Positions 15,036 to 22,658 of a stretch of DNA of 64,000 nt are shown here, piece by piece; within the stretch, counting starts at the first letter, position 1; the number at the start of each line of letters is the position of its first letter. Source of the DNA: Meridianimarinicoccus zhengii (lineage in GTDB: Bacteria > Pseudomonadota > Alphaproteobacteria > Rhodobacterales > Rhodobacteraceae). Under the pieces are notes generated by a model. It was not told the DNA's origin, ran no database searches, and saw nothing but the letters and a program-made list of their open reading frames with translations. The position numbers were made by a program, and so were the translations under genes. The DNA is taken from the NCBI RefSeq assembly GCF_003254465.1, contig NZ_QDFI01000009.1:1-64000 (forward strand), written 5' to 3'.

Positions 15036-15298
15036 CCGCGCAGCTTATCCCGTTCCGCCAGACCCCGGCCATGCGCGCCCGCCTTGCGCTGATTTCCGGG
15101 TCACTGGTCCGCCGCCGCGATCTTGCACAGACGGCCGTCGACCCGACCGCCGATCCGGACGACCGCGCAGCAGCCGTGGCCGAACTGATCGAAACCGCCC
15201 TGCACCCCGACCAAGCCGCGACCTGGTCGCGCTTCGGCTGCGAGATGCTCGCCGCATGGGGCTGGACGCACGGCACCGCGCCGGGCGGTGCGGCATGA
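15032..15298 (+). CDS. Hypothetical phage protein
   Basis: An 88-residue helical protein (MTAQLIPFRQTPAMRARLAL) with start and stop overlapping its neighbours by four bases. The C-terminal half contains ALHPDQAATWSRFGCEMLAA. No function can be assigned. The tight coupling and consistent codon use support it as a real gene. Confidence 0.62.
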   Translation: MTAQLIPFRQTPAMRARLALISGSLVRRRDLAQTAVDPTADPDDRAAAVAELIETALHPDQAATWSRFGCEMLAAWGWTHGTAPGGAA

Positions 15299-15924
15299 CC
15301 CGGCACATCACGACATTCGGGCGCGACCTTATGCGCGCGATCAGCGGCACGCCGCTGGCCGGGCACCTGCGGCTGCGCGGCATCGTGGCCGACGCGGTGC
15401 ACGGGGCCAACGGATCGCTCGACCGCGCGCTGGACAAGGTGGAACGCGCCGTGCGCGACGAACCGCGGCTGCTGGTCGAACTGCTGGACGAGCGCAAGTT
15501 CCTGCGCGCCCTGTGCCGCAGCTTCACCGAGTCCGAAGCGCGCCGCCATGGCGTCACCCTGCGCAAGTCCGACGCGATGAAGCCGGGCACACAGGATCGG
15601 CCCGCCGCCACGACTGGCGCGGCCACCACGACTTCGACCGGCCGGGCCAAGCACAGCATGTCGCCCACTCACTCATTGCCCCGTCGGTCGGGGGCCATGA
15701 TGGCCGGTGCGGCGGGGGCCGCGCGCGTCGCGCTGCTGGACGTGATGCGCGTGAACGGCCAGCCCCTTCGCGCCGTCACGGCGGGCGAAGCGTTGAAATA
15801 CGCGGACAAGACGAAATCCGACGCCGTCACGATCGAACGCATCTGCGCCGGGCTGAAGGAACGCGTCCCCGTGGGCGACCAGATTGACGACGCCGAGGCC
15901 GCGCGCCGCGCCGCCCCGTCGTGA
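15295..15924 (+). CDS. Hypothetical phage protein
   Basis: A 209-residue protein starting MTRHITTFGRDLMRAISGTP. Residues 1-100 are helical (LDRALDKVERAVRDEPRLLV). A Thr/Ser/Ala-rich linker lies around 105-140. The last 60 residues include DVMRVNGQPLRAVTAGEALK and a helix-turn-helix-like stretch (DAVTIERICAGLKERVPVG). No family is recognised. It is coupled to the previous gene by ATGA, which fixes the start despite a longer open frame upstream. Confidence 0.6.
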   Translation: MTRHITTFGRDLMRAISGTPLAGHLRLRGIVADAVHGANGSLDRALDKVERAVRDEPRLLVELLDERKFLRALCRSFTESEARRHGVTLRKSDAMKPGTQDRPAATTGAATTTSTGRAKHSMSPTHSLPRRSGAMMAGAAGAARVALLDVMRVNGQPLRAVTAGEALKYADKTKSDAVTIERICAGLKERVPVGDQIDDAEAARRAAPS

Positions 15925-15929
15925 CCGAG

Positions 15930-16070
15930 ATGCGCGGGGCCAACCAAACTGTGACTCCCTTTTGCGGGCTGCCCCCGCGCAGCAACATCCCGGCGAGGGC
16001 CGCTCAACTATTGACGCCCAAGTTCTCGGTGCCCCCGCCGGGACACCCCACAACCGGAGACACCCGATGA
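15930..16070 (+). CDS. Possible small protein in operon gap
   Basis: A 46-codon frame (MRGANQTVTPFCGLPPRSNI) starts five bases after the previous stop and ends with a TGA that overlaps the next ATG (ATGA at 16067-16070), continuing the coupling pattern of the operon. It is Pro-rich and has no recognisable domain or strong ribosome site. It lies within the first copy of a 116-bp direct repeat, so it may be only a by-product of that duplication. Confidence 0.35.
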   Translation: MRGANQTVTPFCGLPPRSNIPARAAQLLTPKFSVPPPGHPTTGDTR

Positions 16071-16222
16071 CCCACATTCCCGAGACGGCCGACACAGGCC
16101 ACGACATGCGCGGGGGCCACGAAAATGTTGACACCCTGACAAGCAGCGCCCCCGCGCAACCCCATCCCGGCGAGGACCAAGACCCAGTTGACGCCCAATT
16201 GCGGTGTGCCCTTGCCGGGACA
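15930..16222 (+). repeat. Imperfect 116-bp direct repeat, 176-bp period
   Basis: Copy 1 is 15930-16045 and copy 2 is 16106-16222. Both begin ATGCGCGGGG and end GCCGGGACA, with shared blocks such as CATCCCGGCGAGG and TTGACGCCCAA. The second copy encodes part of the N-terminus of the following protein. The first copy, read in that same frame, gives a similar peptide (PAQQHPGEG against PAQPHPGED). This suggests a duplication within an ancestral coding region, followed by a start shift. Confidence 0.6.
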
Positions 16223-17080
16223 TGCGACGCGCTGATGGAGCTTCAGGTCCGCCGCCGCGCCTTCATCGCCGATATCGGCACGATCGAACGCCGCCTGGGG
16301 GCGCTGGCGCGCCGGATGCTCGGCTGGCACGCCGCTCTGCCCGAAGCCGAAAGAAAGCGCCTGAACACCCGCGCCGACAAGCTGGTGCGCGACCTGATGG
16401 CCGGAAAGGACCCGGGCGACGACGCCGCGCTGGCCCGCCAGACCGGGCTGGTCGATCACGTCGCCATCGCCGTGCAGGGGCTCGCGGCCTTTCGCGCAGG
16501 CCGCAAGGCGACAGAGAAAGATATGGAACGCCTTGCCGCCGACCTGCCCGCCATGGCGCTGGTCACCGCAACGCGCGGGTTTTCGGCTCGTGGGCTCGCG
16601 ATCATCGTGGGCGAGGCCGGGAACCTGTCGGACTACGCCAACCCCGCGAAGCTGTGGAAGCGGCTGGGGCTGGCCCCGATGAACGGCCGCGCCGGATCGA
16701 CCTGGCGCATGAAGGGCGGGCTGACCGCCGAGGAATGGATCACGCTGGGTTACAGTCCGGCGCGGCTGGGCCAGATTTACGGTGTCGTCACCGAACCGCT
16801 GATGAAGGCGAACGACGGCAAGTATCGCGCGCTCTATCTGCGCGAGAAGGCCCGATTTGCCGATGACGGCAAGGCCGCGCGCCCGATGCACGCGCACCGC
16901 CACGGCATGCGCGTGATGACCAAGGAACTGGTGCTGGACACATGGCGCGCATGGCACGGCCTGCCCCCGCGCGTCCGGAACGGGCTGCCCGCGTGCAGCC
17001 CCGGCGGGGGCCTGCCTCTTTGCGCCGCCCATACCGGGAGTGCCCCCGCCGACGACACGCTGCTGGAGGACGTCGCATGA
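16067..17080 (+). CDS. IS110-type Transposase_20 domain protein (domesticated?)
   Basis: A 337-residue protein starting MTHIPETADTGHDMRGGHEN after a GGAG site. Residues about 50-150 are helical. Residues about 155-290 resemble the C-terminal Transposase_20 domain of IS110/IS116/IS902 recombinases: MALVTATRGFSARGLAIIVG, then LSDYANPAKLWKRLGLAPMN, then the RAGSTWRMKGGLT segment and a late helical part. The N-terminal DEDD RuvC-like catalytic domain of IS110 is absent, and no IS ends or bridge-RNA-like flanks are seen. It is therefore more likely an adapted phage gene than a mobile transposase. The homology call should be tested by profile search. Confidence 0.5.
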   Translation: MTHIPETADTGHDMRGGHENVDTLTSSAPAQPHPGEDQDPVDAQLRCALAGTCDALMELQVRRRAFIADIGTIERRLGALARRMLGWHAALPEAERKRLNTRADKLVRDLMAGKDPGDDAALARQTGLVDHVAIAVQGLAAFRAGRKATEKDMERLAADLPAMALVTATRGFSARGLAIIVGEAGNLSDYANPAKLWKRLGLAPMNGRAGSTWRMKGGLTAEEWITLGYSPARLGQIYGVVTEPLMKANDGKYRALYLREKARFADDGKAARPMHAHRHGMRVMTKELVLDTWRAWHGLPPRVRNGLPACSPGGGLPLCAAHTGSAPADDTLLEDVA

Positions 17081-17382
17081 CCCACGCACACCCCACCGAC
17101 CGCGCCCTGCGCACCCGCCTGCGCCGCCTGACGGACAAGGGGCTGAAGGCCGAACTGGCGCAAGTCGCGCCGGACGGGCCCACGCCTTGCACGCGCCGCC
17201 ACAGGATCATCGAGGACGAGATCACGCGCCGCGCCTTCGATCTGGGATGCCAGGCGGCCCGCGCCGGGCACCGCCTGCGCGACAACCCCTACCCGGCCCG
17301 CCACGCTGCGCTGTTCTGCGCATGGCGGCAGGGCTTCGTGGCAGAGGCCGAACGGACCGGTCCGCAGCAGGTGGCGTCATGA
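17077..17382 (+). CDS. Rmf/CrpP-fold protein (ribosome modulation factor-like)
   Basis: A 101-residue basic protein. The C-terminal 45 residues, FDLGCQAARAGHRLRDNPYP followed by a W-R-Q-G-F-V-A-E-A segment, match the layout of ribosome modulation factor and CrpP (G-x-x-A-x-x-x-G, N-P-Y, W-x-x-G-x-x-E-A). RMF dimerises 70S ribosomes in stationary phase. A phage copy might slow host translation or act on other targets. The N-terminal half is an extra basic helical extension. The start overlaps the previous stop. Confidence 0.6.
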   Translation: MTHAHPTDRALRTRLRRLTDKGLKAELAQVAPDGPTPCTRRHRIIEDEITRRAFDLGCQAARAGHRLRDNPYPARHAALFCAWRQGFVAEAERTGPQQVAS

Positions 17383-18341
17383 GCGCGTATGCCGGCGTGG
17401 CCGCCGCCGCGGACCGGATGGTCGCGGACCTGCGCGCGGCGGGCCTGACGATCGAAAACGTCTCGATCGCCGTTCGGGGCGAAATGACCGCGACCACGTC
17501 CGTGGTTCGCCTCTCCGTCGAGCTGCGCGGCCGTGAGGACAGCGAACAAGATGACGACAGCACACGGATCGAGGTCACCGGGAAAATCGGTGATGTGGCG
17601 TGCGACAGTCATACGCTGACGCCGCCGGCCGCCGACATGGTGACGAGGATGGCCGATGCGAAGGCCCAGGCCGATATCGGCTTTCCGATATCGCAGGTTG
17701 CGCCGCCGCCCAGCGCACCGAACGGACCAACGTGTAAGCTTCCGGAAAAGCCCCGTTCGGAACCGGAGCCCCTGCACAAGGGCCCGCTTTCGAGTGACGA
17801 GCGAGCCCTTGTGCGCGACATGCTCGAAAAGGGCGCGACCGGGAAAGACATCGCCGCGCGCCTGAACCGCGATCCACGCCAGCTTGGCGGCGTCATCGGA
17901 GCAATGCGCAAGCAGCCCCGGAAGCGGGTCCTGACACCCCCTGCGCCGAAAGCGGCAGCATCGCCCGCGCCTAGGCCCGATCCGGAGCCTCCGCGATCGG
18001 CACCAGCAGCGGCGCCCGTCGCGGAACCGCCACGCGCTGCGGCGCCACGGTCCGACGCGGGACCGGACAACACGACTTCGGCGCGCCTGCGGGACCTGCG
18101 GCAGCGGCTCGACGCGCTGGACGGCGTCGACGGCTGGAACGCCCAGCGCGATGTTGCGCTGATCGGCTCGCTGTTCATGGGCGAAGGGCTGGACGCGGCG
18201 ACGGTCGCATCCGGCGCGGCGTCGCGGGCCGATGCACGCGCGCGTTTCGATGCGCTCTGCCCGGACAAGACGATCGCGGCGCAACAGGACCTGTTCAGGG
18301 AATTGAAGCGCCGCGCGGGCGACGCGGAGGAAGCGTCATGA
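17379..18341 (+). CDS. Hypothetical phage protein with central HTH-like segment
   Basis: A 320-residue protein in three parts. Residues 1-100 form an alpha/beta domain (AADRMVADLRAAGLTIENVS, then VVRLSVELRGRED). Residues about 130-180 resemble a helix-turn-helix (LSSDERALVRDMLEKGATGK, then DIAARLNRDPRQLGGVIGAM), of the kind that reads spacing between residues in GcrA or sigma-like proteins. A Pro/Ala linker leads to a helical C-terminus (RLRDLRQRLDALDGVDGW). Function is unknown; DNA binding is likely. It is coupled to both neighbours by ATGA. Confidence 0.6.
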   Translation: MSAYAGVAAAADRMVADLRAAGLTIENVSIAVRGEMTATTSVVRLSVELRGREDSEQDDDSTRIEVTGKIGDVACDSHTLTPPAADMVTRMADAKAQADIGFPISQVAPPPSAPNGPTCKLPEKPRSEPEPLHKGPLSSDERALVRDMLEKGATGKDIAARLNRDPRQLGGVIGAMRKQPRKRVLTPPAPKAAASPAPRPDPEPPRSAPAAAPVAEPPRAAAPRSDAGPDNTTSARLRDLRQRLDALDGVDGWNAQRDVALIGSLFMGEGLDAATVASGAASRADARARFDALCPDKTIAAQQDLFRELKRRAGDAEEAS

Positions 18342-18571
18342 TCCCCCGCACGGGCGATCGTCGTCGCCATCCCATCCGCACCGCCGAGAGCGCCGACCAG
18401 ATCGACCCGCCGCTGGCATCGGTCTGGTCCGACCGCAACCGCGCCGACGCGCGCTGCGCCCTGATCCGCCGCTGCCTGCTGTGGGCCTGCATCGCCGCCA
18501 TCGTCGCCCTGTGGGCATGGGCCGCGGTCTACGCGGCGGGCGCGGGCCTGACCGAAAGGATGCCGATATGA
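18338..18571 (+). CDS. Small single-pass membrane protein
   Basis: A 77-residue protein with a basic N-terminal 45 residues and one clear transmembrane helix near the C-terminus (CLLWACIAAIVALWAWAAVY). The start and stop overlap the flanking genes. The topology would place the charged part in the cytoplasm. No family is recognised. A role in superinfection exclusion or membrane anchoring is possible but unproven. Confidence 0.6.
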   Translation: MIPRTGDRRRHPIRTAESADQIDPPLASVWSDRNRADARCALIRRCLLWACIAAIVALWAWAAVYAAGAGLTERMPI

Positions 18572-18924
18572 CCGAGATCGACGCACACATCTTCCCCGGC
18601 GCGTCCGGGCTGTGGCACATGGCGCATCCCGATTTTCCCGAATTGTTCGTGTCGGGCGAAAGCCCGGATGAAATCCGGCAGGCCGTGCTGCCGGTCGCGG
18701 TCAAGATGCTTCAGGCCTACAAGCGCGATGCGCTGGAACTGCGCGCCGAACGCGACGCCCTGCGCCAGCAGCTCGAGGCCGCCGAATGCCACGCGGAGGC
18801 GCTGGAGGACGCGCTGAACGAACCGCTCTGGCGCTTCGACAACCCGATCGCACCCGTCGCCCTGGTCGGCGCCGCGCTGCTGCTGGGCTGGCTGCTGTGG
18901 AGGGTCGTGGAATGGACGATCTGA
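18568..18924 (+). CDS. Coiled-coil protein with C-terminal membrane anchor
   Basis: A 118-residue protein. Residues 1-45 form a compact start (HIFPGASGLWHMAHPDFPEL and SPDEIRQAVLPVAVKMLQA) that resembles HicB-like antitoxin beta-alpha patterns. Residues 48-90 are a coiled coil, and 95-118 a transmembrane helix (IAPVALVGAALLLGWLLW). The start overlaps the previous stop. Function unknown. Confidence 0.58.
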   Translation: MTEIDAHIFPGASGLWHMAHPDFPELFVSGESPDEIRQAVLPVAVKMLQAYKRDALELRAERDALRQQLEAAECHAEALEDALNEPLWRFDNPIAPVALVGAALLLGWLLWRVVEWTI

Positions 18925-19574
18925 CCGAGATCGACACGAGCACAGATGCCGTCATCGTTCTTGCCGCTGCGCTGCCGCACAATCCGTCGCTGGAAACCAA
19001 ATGGCTGGCCGGCAACACCCTTGCCGAACTTGCCCGGGAACGCGACCGCCTGCGCGAGCTGCTTGTAGCCGCCGAGAGCCATGCGGCGGAATTGAACGAG
19101 GCTATTTTCAGGATCCAAAGCTCTTTTTCTGCTGCAGCCGCATCTGCCGCGGCGACGACCGACCTGATCTATTCAGCGCGCAACGGCGACACCGCAACAA
19201 GAAACGTGACTGATGGCGAGACTGTCATGGGCCTTGCGGCCGCACTTCGCCAAACCATGGCGCTTGCGAAATCGCCGCTCGGTGCGGATTTGCGCGAGGC
19301 GCTAGATGAATACCTCGAAGACAGAAATTCCGTGAAAACGACCGGATTCGAGGAACGAAGAGCGCGCCTCAAGGCGGTGCCGTCGCCTAAAGACCCCCAT
19401 ATCAAGGCCGCCCGTGTGCGCGAAATTTGCGGCGGCATCTCGGACATGACGCTATGGCGCTGGCTGGAGAACGCCGAAATGGGCTTTCCGCGTCCGGTTT
19501 ACATCGGCCGTCGCCGGTACTGGCGCGAAGCCGATGTTGTGGCGTGGCTGGAACTTCAGAGGGAAAGCACATGA
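18912..19574 (+). CDS. AlpA/excisionase-like HTH protein with coiled-coil N-terminus
   Basis: A 220-residue protein. The N-terminal third is a coiled coil resembling the one in the gene before it (LAELARERDRLRELLVAAES), suggesting shared ancestry. The C-terminal 60 residues are a MerR/AlpA winged helix: VREICGGISDMTLWRWLENA, then FPRPVYIGRRRYWREADVVA. AlpA proteins activate or act as excisionases for prophages, and this is the only excisionase-like protein in the integrase operon. The middle (19080-19340) has visibly lower GC than its neighbours, suggesting assembly from parts of different origin. Confidence 0.7.
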   Translation: MDDLTEIDTSTDAVIVLAAALPHNPSLETKWLAGNTLAELARERDRLRELLVAAESHAAELNEAIFRIQSSFSAAAASAAATTDLIYSARNGDTATRNVTDGETVMGLAAALRQTMALAKSPLGADLREALDEYLEDRNSVKTTGFEERRARLKAVPSPKDPHIKAARVREICGGISDMTLWRWLENAEMGFPRPVYIGRRRYWREADVVAWLELQREST

Positions 19575-19810
19575 CCAACAGTCTCAAAGATCTGAACGAT
19601 CACCTGTTCGCGCAGCTCGGGCGACTGTCCGGCGACGACATGACCGCGGAACAGATCACCCAGGAAGCGCAACGCGCCGATGCGATGGTGTCTCTGGCCG
19701 ACCAGATCACGCGCAACGCGGACCTGCAGCTCAAGGCGGCGAAGCTGTTCGCCGAACATGGCAACGTCGTCCTGCCGATGCTGCCCCAGATCGCGGGGCC
19801 GAAGGAATGA
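19571..19810 (+). CDS. Conserved small phage protein
   Basis: A 79-residue helical protein (MTNSLKDLNDHLFAQLGRLS) of a type common in proteobacterial prophages next to HNH nucleases. The pattern is LNDxLFAQLxRL, an A-E-Q-I-T-Q-E segment, then ADQITRNADLQLKAAKLFAE. No biochemical function is known to me. The start overlaps the AlpA-like stop and the stop overlaps the HNH start, so the three are translated together. Confidence 0.7.
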   Translation: MTNSLKDLNDHLFAQLGRLSGDDMTAEQITQEAQRADAMVSLADQITRNADLQLKAAKLFAEHGNVVLPMLPQIAGPKE

Positions 19811-20445
19811 AGGGCCGCCACGTTCCCTACAGCGCGGCCGAGCTTGCCTGGATCGAACAGCGCAAGGAACAGCCGCGCCGCCAGCTGCACGCGGCGTTCT
19901 GCGAGGCTTTCGGGCGGAGCGACGTGTCGTTCGACAACTTCAAGGCGCTCTGCACGCGCCGGGGCTGGAAGACCGGTCGCACTGGGCGGATCGAGCCCGG
20001 AGCGACGCCGCACAACAAGGGGGTCAAGGGATGGCGCGCGCCCGGCTCGGAAAAGGGCTGGTTTCGCAAGGGCGAGCGGAGGGGCAAGGCTAACCGCCTT
20101 TACAAGCCGATCGGCACGGAACGTGTGAACAGGGACGGCTACCTCGAGCGCAAGGTGAACGACGACATGCCGCTCCAGGCCCGCTGGCGCGCCGTGCATC
20201 TGATCGAATGGGAGCGCGTGAACGGTCCAGTGCCCGATGGCCACTGCCTGAAATGCCTGGACGGCGACAAATCGAACACCGACCCGTCGAACTGGGCGCT
20301 GGTCCCGCGCGCCATGCTGCCGCGCCTGGCGGGGCGCTGGTCGCTTGGCTACGACGAGGCCCCGCCGGAACTGCGCCCGACCATCCTGGCCGCCGCTCGC
20401 CTGCAGCACGCCGCCCGCGAGCGGCGGAAGGGTGACAAGACATGA
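19807..20445 (+). CDS. HNH endonuclease
   Basis: A 212-residue protein. An N-terminal helix-turn-helix-like region (LHAAFCEAFGRSDVSFDNFK) recognises DNA. The C-terminal HNH_3-type nuclease shows YKPIGTERVNRDGYLERKVN, the histidine region RWRAVHLIEWERVNGPVPDG, and the asparagine region CLKCLDGDKSNTDPSNWALV. Such free-standing HNH genes are frequent in phage early operons, as homing enzymes or packaging or recombination factors. It lies in a four-base-overlap chain, which suggests a stable phage gene rather than a recent invader. Confidence 0.87.
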   Translation: MKGRHVPYSAAELAWIEQRKEQPRRQLHAAFCEAFGRSDVSFDNFKALCTRRGWKTGRTGRIEPGATPHNKGVKGWRAPGSEKGWFRKGERRGKANRLYKPIGTERVNRDGYLERKVNDDMPLQARWRAVHLIEWERVNGPVPDGHCLKCLDGDKSNTDPSNWALVPRAMLPRLAGRWSLGYDEAPPELRPTILAAARLQHAARERRKGDKT

Positions 20446-21233
20446 CGGTCCGCCTCAAGGCGGACGACATCCGCGCGGCCATGGCAAAGCGATGGTCCAA
20501 TCCGGAATGGGCGATCATGTGGGAAGTTGGCGAGGGCACGGGCGCGAAGTCCGGTCGCTATGCTGACGCTGTGATGATGAGCCTGTGGCCGTCGCGCGGT
20601 CTTGAACTGCATGGCGTCGAAATCAAGGTGACTCGCGCGGACTGGAAGCGCGAAGCGGCTGATCCGTCCAAGGCCGAGGCCATCGCGCGCTTCTGTGATC
20701 GCTGGTGGATACACACGCCGCCGGGTATCGTGGATGACCTGTCCGACCTGCCGCCCGCATGGGGCCTGCGGGAGTTCGACGGCAAGGCCTGGAAAACGAT
20801 CCGCGAGGCTGACAAGACCGAAGCCGCGCAGGTCTCGCGCCCGTTCCTTGCCGCCATGCTTCGCCGCGCGGACGGGCTGATGAAGGGCATGATCCGCGAA
20901 GCCATGCGGGAGGCGGATGAAGCCCGCTATGCCGAAATGGAGCGCGCTCGCGCTGGGATCGAAAGTCGCGTTTCGAAAATGGTGAGCGCCAGAACCAAGG
21001 ATCTTGAAAGGGCGGCCGAGAATGTCGCGGCCTTCGAGGCTGCCTTCGGGAAGGGCTCTTCGACTGGATGGAGTTGCCGCCCGGAGGCATGGGGCGCGGC
21101 GGCGAAGGCGCTGGCGAACGTCGGTGCCACTGGATACGGCCCGCTGGCCGAGCGGCTACGGAAGGCGGCAGATGAGATTGATGCGCTGGCCGCACTTTCC
21201 CGCGCCGCCGATGCGGAAGGGGGTGCGGTGTGA
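20442..21233 (+). CDS. MmcB-like PD-(D/E)XK nuclease-fold protein
   Basis: A 263-residue protein. Residues 20-125 resemble MmcB, an alphaproteobacterial DNA repair protein with a restriction-endonuclease-like fold: WEVGEGTGAKSGRYADAVMM provides the Asp, and GVEIKVTRADWKREAADPSK the E-x-K pair. ARFCDRWWIHTPPGIVDDLS continues the fold. Residues 150-260 are helical and not part of MmcB. It probably nicks or processes DNA during phage replication or recombination. The start overlaps the HNH stop. Confidence 0.78.
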   Translation: MTVRLKADDIRAAMAKRWSNPEWAIMWEVGEGTGAKSGRYADAVMMSLWPSRGLELHGVEIKVTRADWKREAADPSKAEAIARFCDRWWIHTPPGIVDDLSDLPPAWGLREFDGKAWKTIREADKTEAAQVSRPFLAAMLRRADGLMKGMIREAMREADEARYAEMERARAGIESRVSKMVSARTKDLERAAENVAAFEAAFGKGSSTGWSCRPEAWGAAAKALANVGATGYGPLAERLRKAADEIDALAALSRAADAEGGAV

Positions 21234-21823
21234 GCGATGCGATCATCAAGCCGTGCCCGTTTTGTGGCGACCCAATGTTTCGCGGTAAATTCGGTGACAG
21301 CATCCAGCACGTCGATCAGGGAAAATGTCTGATCGGCTCAATGGCGGTGCCTGTCGAGCGGATAGCTTTCTGGAACACCCGCGCCACCGACGACACCGGC
21401 TTGGCGATAGACGAATGGCGCGCGATGCTCTGCGCGCCGGACGGGACCCGCGCCACCGAGGCCGAAGCGGAGCTTGTCCGGTCGGCGAGCGAAAAGAACG
21501 AGCTCCGGTTGATGGTGGATGCGCTGGAGGCGGAGCGGGATAATCCACCGCGAGTCCGGCCCCTCATTTGGGAAAGCCCGAGCAACATCAACAACTGGAT
21601 ATATCAGGCTCATGCGCCTTGGGGAACGTATGGCATCCACATCTGCGGCGGAAAGCACCAAGCATGGCTTGAAGCGCACGAGAAACCGTACGAGCGCTGG
21701 CTAGGCGATGGATATGTTGGATCAGTGATGGAGGCGCAAAGCGTTGCCGACCTAGATCACCGGCGCCGCGTACTGGACCTGCTCTGCGACCGCGCCGCAC
21801 TGACCGGGGAGCCGCAGGGATGA
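21230..21823 (+). CDS. Lar-like zinc-ribbon protein with C-terminal domain
   Basis: A 197-residue protein. The first 50 residues follow the Lar (restriction alleviation) family: KPCPFCG, a later Cys, and an AFWNTRA motif equivalent to the AWNxR ending of Lar proteins. The second Cys pair is incomplete (only C at GKCLIG), so zinc binding may be altered. Residues 75-197 are a separate domain rich in aromatic residues (RPLIWESPSNINNWIYQAHA) of unknown role. Rac prophage Lar modulates type I restriction-modification, so an anti-restriction role is a guess. The start overlaps the MmcB-like stop. Confidence 0.6.
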   Translation: MSDAIIKPCPFCGDPMFRGKFGDSIQHVDQGKCLIGSMAVPVERIAFWNTRATDDTGLAIDEWRAMLCAPDGTRATEAEAELVRSASEKNELRLMVDALEAERDNPPRVRPLIWESPSNINNWIYQAHAPWGTYGIHICGGKHQAWLEAHEKPYERWLGDGYVGSVMEAQSVADLDHRRRVLDLLCDRAALTGEPQG

Positions 21824-22419
21824 GCGACAGCACTGGATTCGTCGCTGGGCTTGGCCGATGCGGCACCACGATGGTCATGGCGATGCTCGACGCTGGCGGC
21901 ATTCCCGTCGCCGGTGAGCCGCCAGACTACGAGGACATGAGACTGCGCCCCGGCATCACGGACACGCGCTGGCTGGCTGGTCAATCCGGAAGGGTGGTGA
22001 AATGGATCGACCCCACGACGACCTTCGTGCCTGACGGTCGGTATGGACCCATCGCATGGCTGGATCGCAACCCGGAAGAACAGGCGCGCAGCCAGCTTAA
22101 ACTGGTGGCGGCCGATCAACCAGGAATGTCCGTATCTCGCCGCCTGCGCCGCGCATGGGTCGCGTCTTTGCGCGGCGACCGAGTGAAAGCGCGGCGAGAG
22201 GTGCAGCGCCGGGGCACCGTGCTGACACTCAGCTTCGAGGCGATCCTGCGCGACCCGCACAAGTCGGCCGAGTCGCTTGCCGCGCACTTCGCCTTGCTTG
22301 GAGCGCTCGACGTGGCGCGCGCGGCTTCCGTGGTTGAGGCGCGGTCACCGGCCTGCACTCCGGACCTGCACATGGAGGCGCGGTCAATTCGCGCCCTGAC
22401 CGGGGCTGGCAAGGGATGA
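21820..22419 (+). CDS. Sulfotransferase-like P-loop protein
   Basis: A 199-residue protein that begins with FVAGLGRCGTTMVMAMLDAG, which fits the 5-prime-phosphosulfate-binding loop (G-x-x-R-x-G-T-T) of sulfotransferases. It is followed by GIPVAGEPPDYEDM, as in short bacterial sulfotransferase-fold proteins. Later, VLTLSFEAILRDPHKSAESL looks like the second PAPS-binding region and the helix after it. It is shorter than most enzymes of the family (250-300). No substrate can be named; kinase-like or regulatory use of the fold is possible. It is coupled to both neighbours. Confidence 0.6.
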   Translation: MSDSTGFVAGLGRCGTTMVMAMLDAGGIPVAGEPPDYEDMRLRPGITDTRWLAGQSGRVVKWIDPTTTFVPDGRYGPIAWLDRNPEEQARSQLKLVAADQPGMSVSRRLRRAWVASLRGDRVKARREVQRRGTVLTLSFEAILRDPHKSAESLAAHFALLGALDVARAASVVEARSPACTPDLHMEARSIRALTGAGKG

Positions 22420-22658
22420 ACCAGGACACCCAGAGATACTACGACGCCGCGGCCAAGGTGCTCGACGGCCGCGATCCCATCGCCGATCGCGGCGAGATCA
22501 TGGTCACGCTCGAGGGCGCCGTGACGGCCGTCCTGCTGATGGTGATGAACGGTGACCCGCGCAAGGCCGCGGGGATGCTCAACGAGGGACTGGTGCAGGG
22601 GGTCGAGGGCCGCCTGGCGCTGTGGGCAAGTCGGAAACAGGCAAAGGAAACGCCATGA
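22416..22658 (+). CDS. Hypothetical phage protein
   Basis: An 80-residue helical protein (MNQDTQRYYDAAAKVLDGRD, then TLEGAVTAVLLMVMNGDPRK). The central hydrophobic helix is short and more likely part of a globular fold than a membrane segment. No domain is recognised. Start and stop overlap adjacent genes by four bases. Confidence 0.58.
   Translation: MNQDTQRYYDAAAKVLDGRDPIADRGEIMVTLEGAVTAVLLMVMNGDPRKAAGMLNEGLVQGVEGRLALWASRKQAKETP

Noticed and set aside
16067-17080. Complete IS110 insertion sequence
   Set aside because: No N-terminal DEDD domain, no terminal or flanking element structure, and the gene is translationally coupled to phage genes on both sides.
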